This document shows positions 53,060-60,711 of a stretch of 64,000 nucleotides of DNA, in pieces. The notes beneath the pieces were generated by a model, which worked only from the letters and a program-made list of their open reading frames with translations, was not told where the DNA came from and made no database searches. The position numbers and the translations under genes were made by a program. This DNA is from Methylohalobius crimeensis 10Ki (GTDB lineage: Bacteria > Pseudomonadota > Gammaproteobacteria > Methylococcales > Methylothermaceae). Positions within the stretch are counted from its first letter, which is position 1. Each line of letters opens with the position of its first letter. The stretch spans positions 1,240,001-1,304,000 of the forward strand of contig NZ_ATXB01000001.1 in assembly GCF_000421465.1 (NCBI RefSeq). Direction: 5' to 3'.

Positions 53060-54175
53060 ATGCGGCCGAAAGTAGTCATTCTCGGTGGCGGATACGCGGG
53101 CTTGGCCACACTCGTTGCGCTTCACGAACGCTGCCCCGGGGCGGACGTGACATTGGTCGATCCGCACTCCGCGCATATCAAACGGACGCGTCTGCACGAA
53201 TTGATTCGCCATCCCGGCGGGCGTTGCCAAATCCCGTTCCGCGACTTCGAACGGCGTTTCGGTTGCCGGCATCTCCAAGCGGAAATCCAATTTAACGAGG
53301 AGAATTTGGAGAATTGGCAACATAGCAAAACCCTTCTTCTCGATGGCCAACGGTTGGCTTTCGACTACCTTGTCATTGCGACCGGCAGTCGACCCTGCTC
53401 ATTGCCTGTGCTGGGAGCGGCGCTGACGCCCGATGATTTGAGCCGACTGGATTTCACCGCTTACCTCCGGCGGAGGTTGTCGGATTATGAAAAAGAAGAG
53501 GCTTGGATAACGGTGGTCGGCGCCGGCGCCGGCGGTATCCAGATTTTATTCGAGCTGGATGCGTGGCGCCGGCAATGGCGGAATATTCCCGCGCACACGT
53601 ACGGCTTGCGCTTGGTGGATGCCGGTCAAGTTGTTTTGGCGCAGTTCCCTCGGCGGATGCGTCAATACGCCGCCCAGAAAATTTCCAAAGCGGGGATTCA
53701 GTATTTGGATCAAACCCTTCTGCGCGAATGCCGGGAAAATCAGGTGCAGTTGGAGCATCGAATCAGCGGTGAGAAACAAACCCTGCCTTCTGCCCTGACG
53801 ATGGTTTGTCTGGGGCTGGTCGCTCATCCCAGGACGATTCAGGTGAATCCTTTCGGACAGGTCGTTCAAGGGGGAAGGGTGATGGAATGTTTGTTCGCCG
53901 CCGGGGATTGCACCGCCTTCGCCGGGGGCGGTGCCAATACCCTCAGCGCCCAGGTGGCTACCCGTAAGGGACGTTTGGTAGGGGAAAACATCGTTCGTCA
54001 TCGTCACGGTCTCAGCCTCAGTCCTTACCGTTTTCGGGAGATGGGGTATTTCGTCAGCATGGGACCTGCCGACGGCGTGGGATGGCTGGGCATCCCGGAA
54101 AACGTGGTCGCGGGATTGCCGGCTTTTTTTATCAAAGAAACGGTCGAAACCTTGTACGAACTCTCCATCTTTTGA
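53060..54175 (+). CDS. NAD(P)/FAD-dependent oxidoreductase, NDH-2-like
   Basis: A 371-residue flavoprotein with two Rossmann folds: PKVVILGGGYAGLATLVALHE (FAD, about residue 4) and WITVVGAGAGGIQILFELDAW (NAD(P), about 150), plus FAAGDCTAF (about 280), the FAD ribityl-binding region. It resembles type II NADH dehydrogenases/CoA-disulfide-reductase-like proteins but lacks the C-terminal membrane anchor, and no redox-active Cys pair is obvious. It is the first gene of a + strand operon, divergent from the FAD/DUF1365/cfa operon. ATG 53060 follows GGGCGGGAG. Confidence 0.9.
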   Translation: MRPKVVILGGGYAGLATLVALHERCPGADVTLVDPHSAHIKRTRLHELIRHPGGRCQIPFRDFERRFGCRHLQAEIQFNEENLENWQHSKTLLLDGQRLAFDYLVIATGSRPCSLPVLGAALTPDDLSRLDFTAYLRRRLSDYEKEEAWITVVGAGAGGIQILFELDAWRRQWRNIPAHTYGLRLVDAGQVVLAQFPRRMRQYAAQKISKAGIQYLDQTLLRECRENQVQLEHRISGEKQTLPSALTMVCLGLVAHPRTIQVNPFGQVVQGGRVMECLFAAGDCTAFAGGGANTLSAQVATRKGRLVGENIVRHRHGLSLSPYRFREMGYFVSMGPADGVGWLGIPENVVAGLPAFFIKETVETLYELSIF

Positions 54176-54190
54176 AAGGAGGGTGCCTGT

Positions 54191-55426
54191 ATGGACGAGC
54201 ATTTTCATACCGTGATCATCGGCGGAGGCTGTTTGGGAGCGGCTTGCGCCATTGCGCTGCGACGCAGCTTGGGGCCCGGTCAGGTGGCGCTGGTCGAACG
54301 CAAGGTGCTGGGGGCGGGTTTGAGTTCCAGGCACAGCGCTATCGTCCGCGCCGTCAACGCTTCCGTCAACGCCGCCAGAATGGGAAAGGCCGCCATAAAT
54401 TGCTGGAAACGACTCGATGCGTATTGGGGCGTCAAAATTCCCTATCAAGAGCCGGGCGCGCTTTGGATCGCTCCGGCTGACGAACAGGGGCAATGGAGCG
54501 AACTGGAGCGTTCCATGCAGCGCTATGGTGTGGGCTTTCAACGTCTATCGCCTAAGGAGGCAGAGAAACTTTGCCAAAATGCGATTCGTACCGATCCTGA
54601 ATCGCTTTATTTTTATGAACCCGAGGCGCTGCTGCTCGAGACGGGGGAGGTTTTGACTGCGCTGCAGACAGCTCTCCGTGGCAACGATGTTCAGGTCTTC
54701 GAGCATTGCCCCGTAGTGGCGTTCGAACAGGATGATGCTCAACGAATCATCAAGCTTCATACCCGTCAAGGCTCGTTCAACTGCGAGCAGGTGGTCAACG
54801 CCGCCGGTGCCTGGAGCGCGGAGCTTTTCGCCCGCTGCGGGATCGCGATTCCGGTCGCCCTGGAGCCGGTCTTGGCGGCCAACTTTCTGGCCGGCGGGCA
54901 AGAAATACCTGAATCCTTACCCATCATTGCCGATTATGTTCAGAACGCTTACTTTCGCCGCTGGCCGGGAAGTCAGTTGCATGTCCACCGGCCCCGATCC
55001 CGAAACGGCCGCGATGTTCTGGCGGCTTTCACCCGTTTTGCCTTCATGTCGGAAGCGGCTGATCGGGTTTACGAGGCGGGCAGCCAGGGCGCTTCAGAAG
55101 AACAATTGACCGCTTATCGGGAAAAGATTCGTTTCCGTTTCCCTCAGGTCGGTAATCCGGTATCCACCTATGCCTATCCTTCTTTTTTCGATATCACGCC
55201 GGACTTGCGTTTTATTTTGGGAAAAGATTCCAAAGTCGGAAATCTCATCCATTGTCTCGGATCGGGGCAGGCCCTGAAGTATGCTCCCCTATTCGGAGAG
55301 ATCGTCGCCGCTCTGAGTACTGGAGAGGATCCGGGTTTCGATTTGCAAGAATTTTCCATCGACCGATTCCACAACCGACCGCTTCGTGAGCTCTGTCTGT
55401 CCCGTAATGCTTCCACTGGCCTCTAA
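54191..55426 (+). CDS. FAD-dependent oxidoreductase of the DAO (glycine/D-amino-acid oxidase-like) family
   Basis: A 411-residue DAO-family flavoprotein: HTVIIGGGCLGAACAIALRRSLG (about residue 6) binds FAD, followed by SSRHSAIVRAVNAS, and VVNAAGAWSAELFARCGIAI (about 205) is the typical second motif. The C-terminal GLGQ-type motif is HCLGSGQALKYAPLFGEIVAALS (about 352). Substrate unknown. ATG 54191 has a strong ribosome binding site, GAAAGGAGGG. It follows the NDH-2-like gene after 15 bases and precedes the heme-c membrane protein; together they may form a small electron-transfer chain. Confidence 0.9.
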   Translation: MDEHFHTVIIGGGCLGAACAIALRRSLGPGQVALVERKVLGAGLSSRHSAIVRAVNASVNAARMGKAAINCWKRLDAYWGVKIPYQEPGALWIAPADEQGQWSELERSMQRYGVGFQRLSPKEAEKLCQNAIRTDPESLYFYEPEALLLETGEVLTALQTALRGNDVQVFEHCPVVAFEQDDAQRIIKLHTRQGSFNCEQVVNAAGAWSAELFARCGIAIPVALEPVLAANFLAGGQEIPESLPIIADYVQNAYFRRWPGSQLHVHRPRSRNGRDVLAAFTRFAFMSEAADRVYEAGSQGASEEQLTAYREKIRFRFPQVGNPVSTYAYPSFFDITPDLRFILGKDSKVGNLIHCLGSGQALKYAPLFGEIVAALSTGEDPGFDLQEFSIDRFHNRPLRELCLSRNASTGL

Positions 55427-55444
55427 TTGATAGGAGTACTTGTT

Positions 55445-56365
55445 ATGGCTACCCGTTATCGGAGATTTTGGGATATCTCCACCAGCGAAAAACTCATCGA
55501 TACCTTGTTTCTGCTGACGATCGGGGTGGGTTATCTGTTTGCTCTCACCCATCTGTATTTCACCTACAACAATCGGGACGGAAATCCGGGCATGTCGGTT
55601 CAGGATGTGATCATTTCTTACTATGGGTCGATGGAGCAGACTCGTCTGGAGGCGGCGATCAATGGCATTATGGCGGGATATGTCGGTTCTGCCGAGAACA
55701 AGAACACCCTCATCAAGTGGATTCATAGCGGCAAAAGCCGGGACCGCTTCGAGGAAGAGGTCGCTCCCATTTTCCAGCAAAACTGCATCGGTTGCCATAA
55801 TCCCCAGGCCAATCCGTCGCTGCCCAATCTGACCACGTACGAAGGGGTGATGGAAGTGGCCGCGGGCAAACCTGCGTCGCTGCCCAACTTGGTCAAGGTA
55901 TCGCATATCCACCTGTTCGGCATCGCTTTTATTCTGTACTTGCTGGGCAAGATATTCATTTTGTGCGACATGAATGTCACCCTCAAACGAACCATCGTCA
56001 TCATTCCTTTTGTGGCGATGCTGGTGGATATTCTTTCCTGGATTCCTGCCCGCAATCATCCTTTCTTTGCCTATGTCATCGTCGTCTCCGGTGGTGTGAT
56101 GGGGCTGTCCATGGGGGCTCAGATCTTCTTCAGTCTTTATCAGATGTGGCTGCATCCTTTTCATCCGGGCCTGAATATCCCCGCCGACGAGCAGGCAAGG
56201 GTGCTGGAATGCCAGGATGTCTTGCATCAGTATGGGTACGAACTGATTCCGGAAGGGGGGGGATGGTTGGTGAAGGAGGGATTAACCAGCTGGCGGTTTC
56301 TCCATTCCACCGACGAATTGGAGGCCTATGTCGGTGAGGTCAAGGCTCGATGTCAGGGGGATTGA
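55445..56365 (+). CDS. Membrane protein with a c-type heme site
   Basis: A 306-residue membrane protein with a heme-c attachment motif CIGCH (about residue 114), in FQQNCIGCHNPQANPSLPNL, placed in an extracytoplasmic domain after the first helix (LIDTLFLLTIGVGYLFALTH). Four further helices follow (about 160-250), with HIHLFGIAFILYLLGKIF near the membrane face. A soluble C-terminal domain (about 255-306) is cytoplasmic by positive-inside reasoning, uncertain. ATG 55445 follows AGGAG; an in-frame TTG at 55427 is less likely. Encoded between two flavoproteins and tspO, it could accept electrons from one of them. Confidence 0.82.
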   Translation: MATRYRRFWDISTSEKLIDTLFLLTIGVGYLFALTHLYFTYNNRDGNPGMSVQDVIISYYGSMEQTRLEAAINGIMAGYVGSAENKNTLIKWIHSGKSRDRFEEEVAPIFQQNCIGCHNPQANPSLPNLTTYEGVMEVAAGKPASLPNLVKVSHIHLFGIAFILYLLGKIFILCDMNVTLKRTIVIIPFVAMLVDILSWIPARNHPFFAYVIVVSGGVMGLSMGAQIFFSLYQMWLHPFHPGLNIPADEQARVLECQDVLHQYGYELIPEGGGWLVKEGLTSWRFLHSTDELEAYVGEVKARCQGD

Positions 56366-56368
56366 GCG

Positions 56369-56833
56369 ATGCTTGCCCGATCCTGGTGGAAATTGACGGT
56401 TGCGGCCGGTGCCACCGCCACGGCGGCTTTCATCGGTAGCCGGTTTCGGCCCGGCGAGTGGTACCAGCATCTGACCAAACCCCCGTTTACGCCTCCCGAT
56501 TTTGTGTTCCCTCTGGTCTGGAGTGCGCTCTATGCCTTGATGGCGGTGGCTGCCTGGTTGGTTTGGGCGGTGCCGGCAAGCCGCTTGCGCAATGTCGGAT
56601 TGAGCTTGTTCTTTTTTCAGCTTGGGGCGAATGCCGCCTGGAGTTGGTTGTTTTTCGGACGTCATGCGATCGGTTGGGCTTTGCTCGATCTGGGCTTGCT
56701 GCTTGTGGTGGTAGGCGCTTGTGTGGCGGTCTTCGCTCGTCTCAGGTCCTTATCTGCCTACCTGATGATGCCGTATCTTCTCTGGACCGGGTTTGCCGGC
56801 ATTCTCAATTTTTGGATCTGGTTATTTAATTGA
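56369..56833 (+). CDS. TspO/MBR family protein
   Basis: A 154-residue, five-helix TspO/peripheral benzodiazepine receptor homologue, which binds porphyrins and tryptophan-like ligands and modulates tetrapyrrole and oxidative stress responses. Signature: WYQHLTKPPFTPPDFVFPLVWSALYALMAVAAWLVW (about residues 31-66), then LGANAAWSWLFFGRHAIGWALLDLGLLL, and the C-terminal MMPYLLWTGFAGILNFWIWLFN. Members are frequently part of light- or oxygen-regulated clusters. ATG 56369 follows the heme-c protein by three bases. Confidence 0.95.
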   Translation: MLARSWWKLTVAAGATATAAFIGSRFRPGEWYQHLTKPPFTPPDFVFPLVWSALYALMAVAAWLVWAVPASRLRNVGLSLFFFQLGANAAWSWLFFGRHAIGWALLDLGLLLVVVGACVAVFARLRSLSAYLMMPYLLWTGFAGILNFWIWLFN

Positions 56834-56859
56834 ATTGTCCTGCTCAAGGAATACCTTTT

Positions 56860-57591
56860 ATGTATACCGTCGATGTTTCAGCTGATTTTTTTAAGGAGGC
56901 CGTTGAGTCTTCTCCTATCGTTATTTTTCATTCGTCACTGACGGACGTCCGTACCCTTATAGATTGGTTGGATAGTCAAGGTTTAGACTTTCGATCGGTC
57001 GAGATGCCCATGGCGAACCGGCAACATCGCGAGCTTTTTCAGCATTTGAGCGAAACCTACGCCTGGCACGGTCTGCCGATGATTTTCCTGAATGGTCAGT
57101 TCGTAGGGGGCGAGCCGGAACTTCGTTTGGCGCTCCAAAGAGGTGAGACAGACAGCGTACGGCTAATGGCCTGGTTGGGGTACGGGGGGCTGTTGCCGTT
57201 CATCCTGGGCGCGCTGATTTTAGGAGTGGTGCATCCATCTTTGCAGCCCTTCTTTGGAACAATGCTTCTAAGTTACGGCGCAGTCATTCTCTCGTTTGTC
57301 GGGGCTGTCCACTGGGGATGGGTAATTGCAGGCGGTGCTAGCGGTAAAATGGTTCATCGTCATCTTCTCTGGAGCGTAGTGCCGGCCCTCATCGGCTGGC
57401 TCACTTTGACATTGCCCTTTGGAATCGGAGCTGCAATTCAGGCGGTTTTATTTTTGATCGCCTGGCGCATCGATCTCGCCTGGTATCCCGAGCGCGAAGA
57501 TCTTCGGTTTTTTCGTACCCTGCGTACCCATCTCAGTTTTGTGGTAGTGGGATGTCTAATGACGGGAATTGTGGTGCAATTTTTGACCTAG
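56860..57591 (+). CDS. Glutaredoxin-like domain fused to DUF3429 membrane domain
   Basis: A 243-residue two-domain protein. Residues 1-100 form a glutaredoxin-like fold: SSPIVIFHSSLTDVRTLIDWL and TYAWHGLPMIFLNGQFVGGEPELRLALQRGE (the cis-Pro loop and GG motif). The active Cys expected before the first helix is missing, replaced by HSSLTDVRT, so thiol chemistry is unlikely. Residues about 105-240 have four to five helices of DUF3429 (GALILGVVHPSLQPFF, YGAVILSFVGAVHWGW). ATG 56860 follows AAGGA; a TTG at 56830 is rejected. Possibly a sensor or glutathione/Fe-S-binding protein. Confidence 0.8.
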   Translation: MYTVDVSADFFKEAVESSPIVIFHSSLTDVRTLIDWLDSQGLDFRSVEMPMANRQHRELFQHLSETYAWHGLPMIFLNGQFVGGEPELRLALQRGETDSVRLMAWLGYGGLLPFILGALILGVVHPSLQPFFGTMLLSYGAVILSFVGAVHWGWVIAGGASGKMVHRHLLWSVVPALIGWLTLTLPFGIGAAIQAVLFLIAWRIDLAWYPEREDLRFFRTLRTHLSFVVVGCLMTGIVVQFLT

Positions 57592-57612
57592 TTTTAGGTT
57601 GTGCATAAAAAA

Positions 57613-57649
57613 TTGACTGCTTTGTTTGTTTTTGTATAATTATTGTATA
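57613..57649 (+). promoter_or_regulatory. Promoter with two TTGTATA elements
   Basis: A -35 TTGACT (57613-57618) and -10 TATAAT (57635-57640) are separated by 16 bases. Direct repeats TTGTATA at 57632-57638 and 57643-57649 are 11 bases apart, i.e. on the same helix face, and resemble the TATTGTA half-sites of the 52947-52977 dyad. Likely target of the MerR-type protein encoded at 58704. Confidence 0.6.
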
Positions 57650-57669
57650 GAGTTTGATGAGGGCATGGG

Positions 57670-57750
57670 ATGAGCCGGGATTTTGGCATTGACATGTATG
57701 AGTTGCGTTTGCCGGTTGGAGACAGCAGGGATGCTGCTTTTTTTCGATAA
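57670..57750 (+). CDS. Possible 26-residue small ORF in the leader
   Basis: ATG 57670 opens a short frame MSRDFGIDMYELRLPVGDSR ending DAAFFR, stop 57748-57750. A GAGGG motif lies about 10 bases upstream. The frame overlaps a terminator-like hairpin (57723-57744), as leader peptides often do. No homology is claimed; it may be chance. Confidence 0.3.
   Translation: MSRDFGIDMYELRLPVGDSRDAAFFR
57723..57744 (+). terminator. Terminator or attenuator in the 57.6-57.8 kb leader
   Basis: Stem CAGCA (57723-57727) with TGCTG (57732-57736), loop GGGA, followed by C and seven T. It lies about 80 bases after the TATAAT box and 35 bases before the next gene, so it could yield a short RNA of about 95 bases or control readthrough into the membrane-protein genes and the regulator. 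Confidence 0.6.
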
Positions 57751-57779
57751 GGCATTTAATCGATTTTTAGTTGAATTCC

Positions 57780-58184
57780 ATGCAAGCAGTCATCTGGATT
57801 AATTTTTATATTTCCGTTTTAATTTCGGTCGTCGGCGGCCTTTTCGTGTTGCTCAAGCCGGGTCTGGTATTTCCGGAAATGATGCAGATCTATGGCCCTA
57901 TGGGGCGGAATTTATTGGTCATTGTTTTTTATCTGGTGGCAATTCAATTTTTACTTTGGATGTTCCGATATCGCCATAAAGGTTATCTGGAAGCTTTGTT
58001 TATGGGAGCTCTGTTCCTGCTGGCCGCGGCGGGCATTCCGTTTTATTCGCGCATCAACGGGATTCCCCTCAGCGTTCCTTTGGTGATTGGACTGACTTAC
58101 TGCGGAGTGTCCCACCTGCTGTATTTCGGAGATACTTATATGCGCACACGGAAGTCGTCGAAAGGTGGGAACCCCCCGTTTTGA
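57780..58184 (+). CDS. Small polytopic membrane protein, unknown function
   Basis: A 134-residue protein with four helices (about residues 4-22, 40-58, 66-86, 96-114) and a basic C-terminal tail (RTRKSSKGG). ATG 57780 is preferred over a TTG three codons earlier; the upstream region holds a promoter, small ORF and terminator. It is followed after 12 bases by another small membrane protein and then the regulator gene. Charged residues are few, as in small DoxX- or DUF-type proteins, but I do not recognise the family. Confidence 0.7.
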   Translation: MQAVIWINFYISVLISVVGGLFVLLKPGLVFPEMMQIYGPMGRNLLVIVFYLVAIQFLLWMFRYRHKGYLEALFMGALFLLAAAGIPFYSRINGIPLSVPLVIGLTYCGVSHLLYFGDTYMRTRKSSKGGNPPF

Positions 58185-58196
58185 GGAGATTGGATC

Positions 58197-58640
58197 ATGG
58201 TGACACGGTGGCGAGATTGGTTGCCCGACTGGCAGTCACTTTTAAAAATCGTATTTTACGTGGCGTTATTATATGTCCTTCAAGTGTTTGTCATTCTGCC
58301 GTTCATGCGCTATGTGCTGGATTCCGATTATTTTGCCCGGACCGACGTCATCGAGCCGGTCAATGGCGAGAGAGCCCGGTCGGCCCAGTTGGCGTGTGGC
58401 GAATATATCCGCCGAGAAATGGGGGCGGCTCGAGTCGAGTTTCCTACTGGCGCCGAAAAGATTTGGAGTCTCGGGGGCGGTCGATACTTGATCAAGGCCA
58501 GCGTAATTGTCACCGATTCTCCGGGGGTGGCGAAAAAACAGCATTATGCTTGTTATATCAAGTATCAAGGCGGAGACGTCTTGGATTCCGATAACTGGGC
58601 ATTGCAAGGACTCGACTGGCGTTCTGAGGAACCGGATTAA
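58197..58640 (+). CDS. Single-pass membrane protein with extracytoplasmic domain, unknown function
   Basis: A 147-residue protein. One N-terminal helix (about residues 16-36, LKIVFYVALLYVLQVFVILPF) is followed by a roughly 110-residue mostly beta soluble part (IWSLGGGRYLIKASVIVTDSPG, HYACYIKYQGGDVLDSDNWALQGLDW) with two Cys. The N terminus is basic, so the soluble part should face the periplasm. ATG 58197 follows GAGGAGA. No family was recognised; neighbours suggest a role in the light- or oxidative-stress unit. Confidence 0.7.
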   Translation: MVTRWRDWLPDWQSLLKIVFYVALLYVLQVFVILPFMRYVLDSDYFARTDVIEPVNGERARSAQLACGEYIRREMGAARVEFPTGAEKIWSLGGGRYLIKASVIVTDSPGVAKKQHYACYIKYQGGDVLDSDNWALQGLDWRSEEPD

Positions 58641-58703
58641 CAAGACAAGCTGTGAGCAGCAGCCGCTTGAGAATAAGGTAATTTCTATCAAGGATGGAAT
58701 GGT

Positions 58704-59654
58704 ATGACTGACGCCAAAGGATCGAAGACGAACACCTCGCCGCTAGGGTTGTATCCTATCCGGGAAGTGGCCGAGAAGACCGGAGTCAATCCCATTACCC
58801 TGCGGGCCTGGGAGCGGCGCTATGGTCTGGTGAAGCCTCATCGGACGCCCAAGGGGCATCGTCTTTATTCTGAGCAGGATATACAGTTGATTCAGCGGGT
58901 TGTGAGACTGCTGGAGACCGGTATTCCCGTTAGCCGGGTGAGGGCGGCTCTGGAACAACCCCAGACCACCGAGGTGCCGCCGTTGACCGGGCAAGACTGG
59001 GAGCGGCACGCCGAGGCGTTGGTCAAGGCTTCATTGGCGTTCAGTCCCGGCGCGTTGGATGCCGCCTACCGGGAAGCCTGCAATCTGTACCCCAGTGTTT
59101 TGCTGGTACGCCAGGTGCTGCGTCCGGCGCTCGAACGTCTCAGGCGCCTGGAGGGGCGCGAGCCTCAGGCGATCCATGGGACGTCCATGCTGCGTAGGTA
59201 TTTGACGGTTCAATTGGGCCACCATCTATGGCAACAAACCCTGCGTAATGAAGGTCCCACTATCCTATTCGGTTGCTTGCCCGGGGACGATAACGACTTG
59301 AATTCGGCATTTTTGGGGCTTCTATTGGTGGAACGGAATTATCGTTTGATATGGGTCCCGGATACGACCCCTTTATTATATTTAGGTGAGAGCGCGGAAA
59401 TCTGTGGCGCGGCGGCGGTGCTGCTATATGCGAACTCGACCCCTTCCCGGCGTTTATTGACTCAGGAGCTGCCCATCCTGGCGCGAAATATCTCCGTGCC
59501 GGTCATGGTCGCCGGCGAAGCTTCGGCTCGTCACGCCACTGATTTCCGCAAGGCAGGGGTAGAACCGTTGCCTTTGGACAAAGATGCATTGCTATCGCAG
59601 CTTCGCGATTGCCTGGTCCGGTCCAATCAACAAGGAACGAAGCGTGATGAATGA
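58704..59654 (+). CDS. MerR-family regulator, LitR-like
   Basis: A 316-residue regulator. Residues about 15-85 are a MerR winged-helix domain (YPIREVAEKTGVNPITLRAWERRYGLVKPHRTPKGHRLYSEQDI). The C-terminal half has the layout of a B12-binding helical plus Rossmann domain as in CarH/LitR, but the DxHxxG motif is replaced by DDNDLNS at about residue 195 (GCLPGDDNDLNSAF), so direct cobalamin binding through that His is improbable. Class II/III LitR proteins lacking B12 binding are known to act with other light receptors. It is downstream of the TTGTATA promoter and overlaps the next gene. It is the best candidate for control of both divergent units. Confidence 0.87.
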   Translation: MTDAKGSKTNTSPLGLYPIREVAEKTGVNPITLRAWERRYGLVKPHRTPKGHRLYSEQDIQLIQRVVRLLETGIPVSRVRAALEQPQTTEVPPLTGQDWERHAEALVKASLAFSPGALDAAYREACNLYPSVLLVRQVLRPALERLRRLEGREPQAIHGTSMLRRYLTVQLGHHLWQQTLRNEGPTILFGCLPGDDNDLNSAFLGLLLVERNYRLIWVPDTTPLLYLGESAEICGAAAVLLYANSTPSRRLLTQELPILARNISVPVMVAGEASARHATDFRKAGVEPLPLDKDALLSQLRDCLVRSNQQGTKRDE

Positions 59655-60630
59655 ACACCGACTTGTTGAAGCGCTTGGCGATGGTCACCCGACGCCGGTG
59701 ATTTTGACCAGCGCCTGTCTGTTGGGCCAGCAAGTCCGTTATGACGGAGGACACAAGCGGAATCGTTATCTGGAAACCCTGGCCGCCTATATGGAGCTGC
59801 GGCCGATCTGTCCCGAGGTGGCCATCGGCCTGGGAGTGCCCCGCCCGCCCATTCATCTGGTCCAACACGATAGTCGGGTGCGTCTCCTCGAGGTTCGTGA
59901 CCACAGCCGCGATTTTACCGATAAAATGACTGACTTCGCCCGAGCTCAGCTGAACGAGCACGATTCGGTGGACGGTTTCATCGCCAAGAAGGATTCACCC
60001 TCTTGCGGGATGGCCAGGGTTCGGGTGCACGACGGCGAAAGACAATTGATCCACAAGCGGGGTGTCGGTATGTTTACCGGTGTGTGGCAAGCGCTGCGCC
60101 CCGAGCTTCCAGTGGAAGAGGAAGGGCGCCTGAACGATTTGATTCTACGGGAGAATTTCCTGCAACGGGTCTTTGTTCACTGTCGCTGGCGCAAGCTCCG
60201 CGAGGAAGGTCTGACTCCCGCTCGCTTGATTGAATTTCACACCCGGCATAAATACATGGTGATGGCCCACAATATCAGTGCGTATCAACGACTCGGCCGG
60301 CTGCTTTCCCAGGCGGGAAAGCGGCCTTTTGAAGCGCTGGCGAAGGAGTATTTCCTCCAGTTGATGGCCGCTCTCCAGCGTCGTGCCCGGCGCCCCAATC
60401 ACGTCAACGCCCTTCAACATCTTTCCGGTTATCTGCGTAAGTATTTGAGCTCCCAGGATCGGCAGGAGTTGGCCCGGGCAATCGAGGATTATCGCCGCGG
60501 CGAAGTCCCCCTGATCGTTCCTTTCACCTTGCTGCGCCATCATCAAAGCCATATTCGCGACCTTTATCTGGCCTGGCAATATTACTTGGAACCCTATCCG
60601 CCGGCATTGGGGCTGCGCAACGGGATATGA
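59647..60630 (+). CDS. DUF523-DUF1722 protein (YbgA-like)
   Basis: A 327-residue fusion. DUF523 (about residues 10-155) has VILTSACLLGQQVRYDGGHKRN and ICPEVAIGLGVPRPPIHLV with DGFIAKKDSPSCGMARV, conserved Cys at ACLLG, CPEV and SCGM that may hold an Fe-S cluster. DUF1722 (about 190-310) has LIEFHTRHKYMVMAHN and RRPNHVNALQHLSGYLRK. Fusions of this kind occur next to photolyase/MerR genes in many Proteobacteria; roles in thiouridine or light response have been proposed but not settled here. ATG 59647 lies within the regulator's stop, so the two are translationally coupled. Confidence 0.92.
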   Translation: MNEHRLVEALGDGHPTPVILTSACLLGQQVRYDGGHKRNRYLETLAAYMELRPICPEVAIGLGVPRPPIHLVQHDSRVRLLEVRDHSRDFTDKMTDFARAQLNEHDSVDGFIAKKDSPSCGMARVRVHDGERQLIHKRGVGMFTGVWQALRPELPVEEEGRLNDLILRENFLQRVFVHCRWRKLREEGLTPARLIEFHTRHKYMVMAHNISAYQRLGRLLSQAGKRPFEALAKEYFLQLMAALQRRARRPNHVNALQHLSGYLRKYLSSQDRQELARAIEDYRRGEVPLIVPFTLLRHHQSHIRDLYLAWQYYLEPYPPALGLRNGI

Positions 60631-60711
60631 AAGGCATTTGTGCTAAGATCCTAGTTAGCTCTATGCCCGGAAGCGGTATGGATTATCCCCTATAACCATC
60701 GAGGTGCTTCT

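Noticed and set aside
45119-60630. Photolyase gene as part of the same transcript as the LitR-like cluster
   Set aside because: It is separated by the HAD gene and a + strand small gene, and the 46556-46727 region has no clear TTGTATA element.
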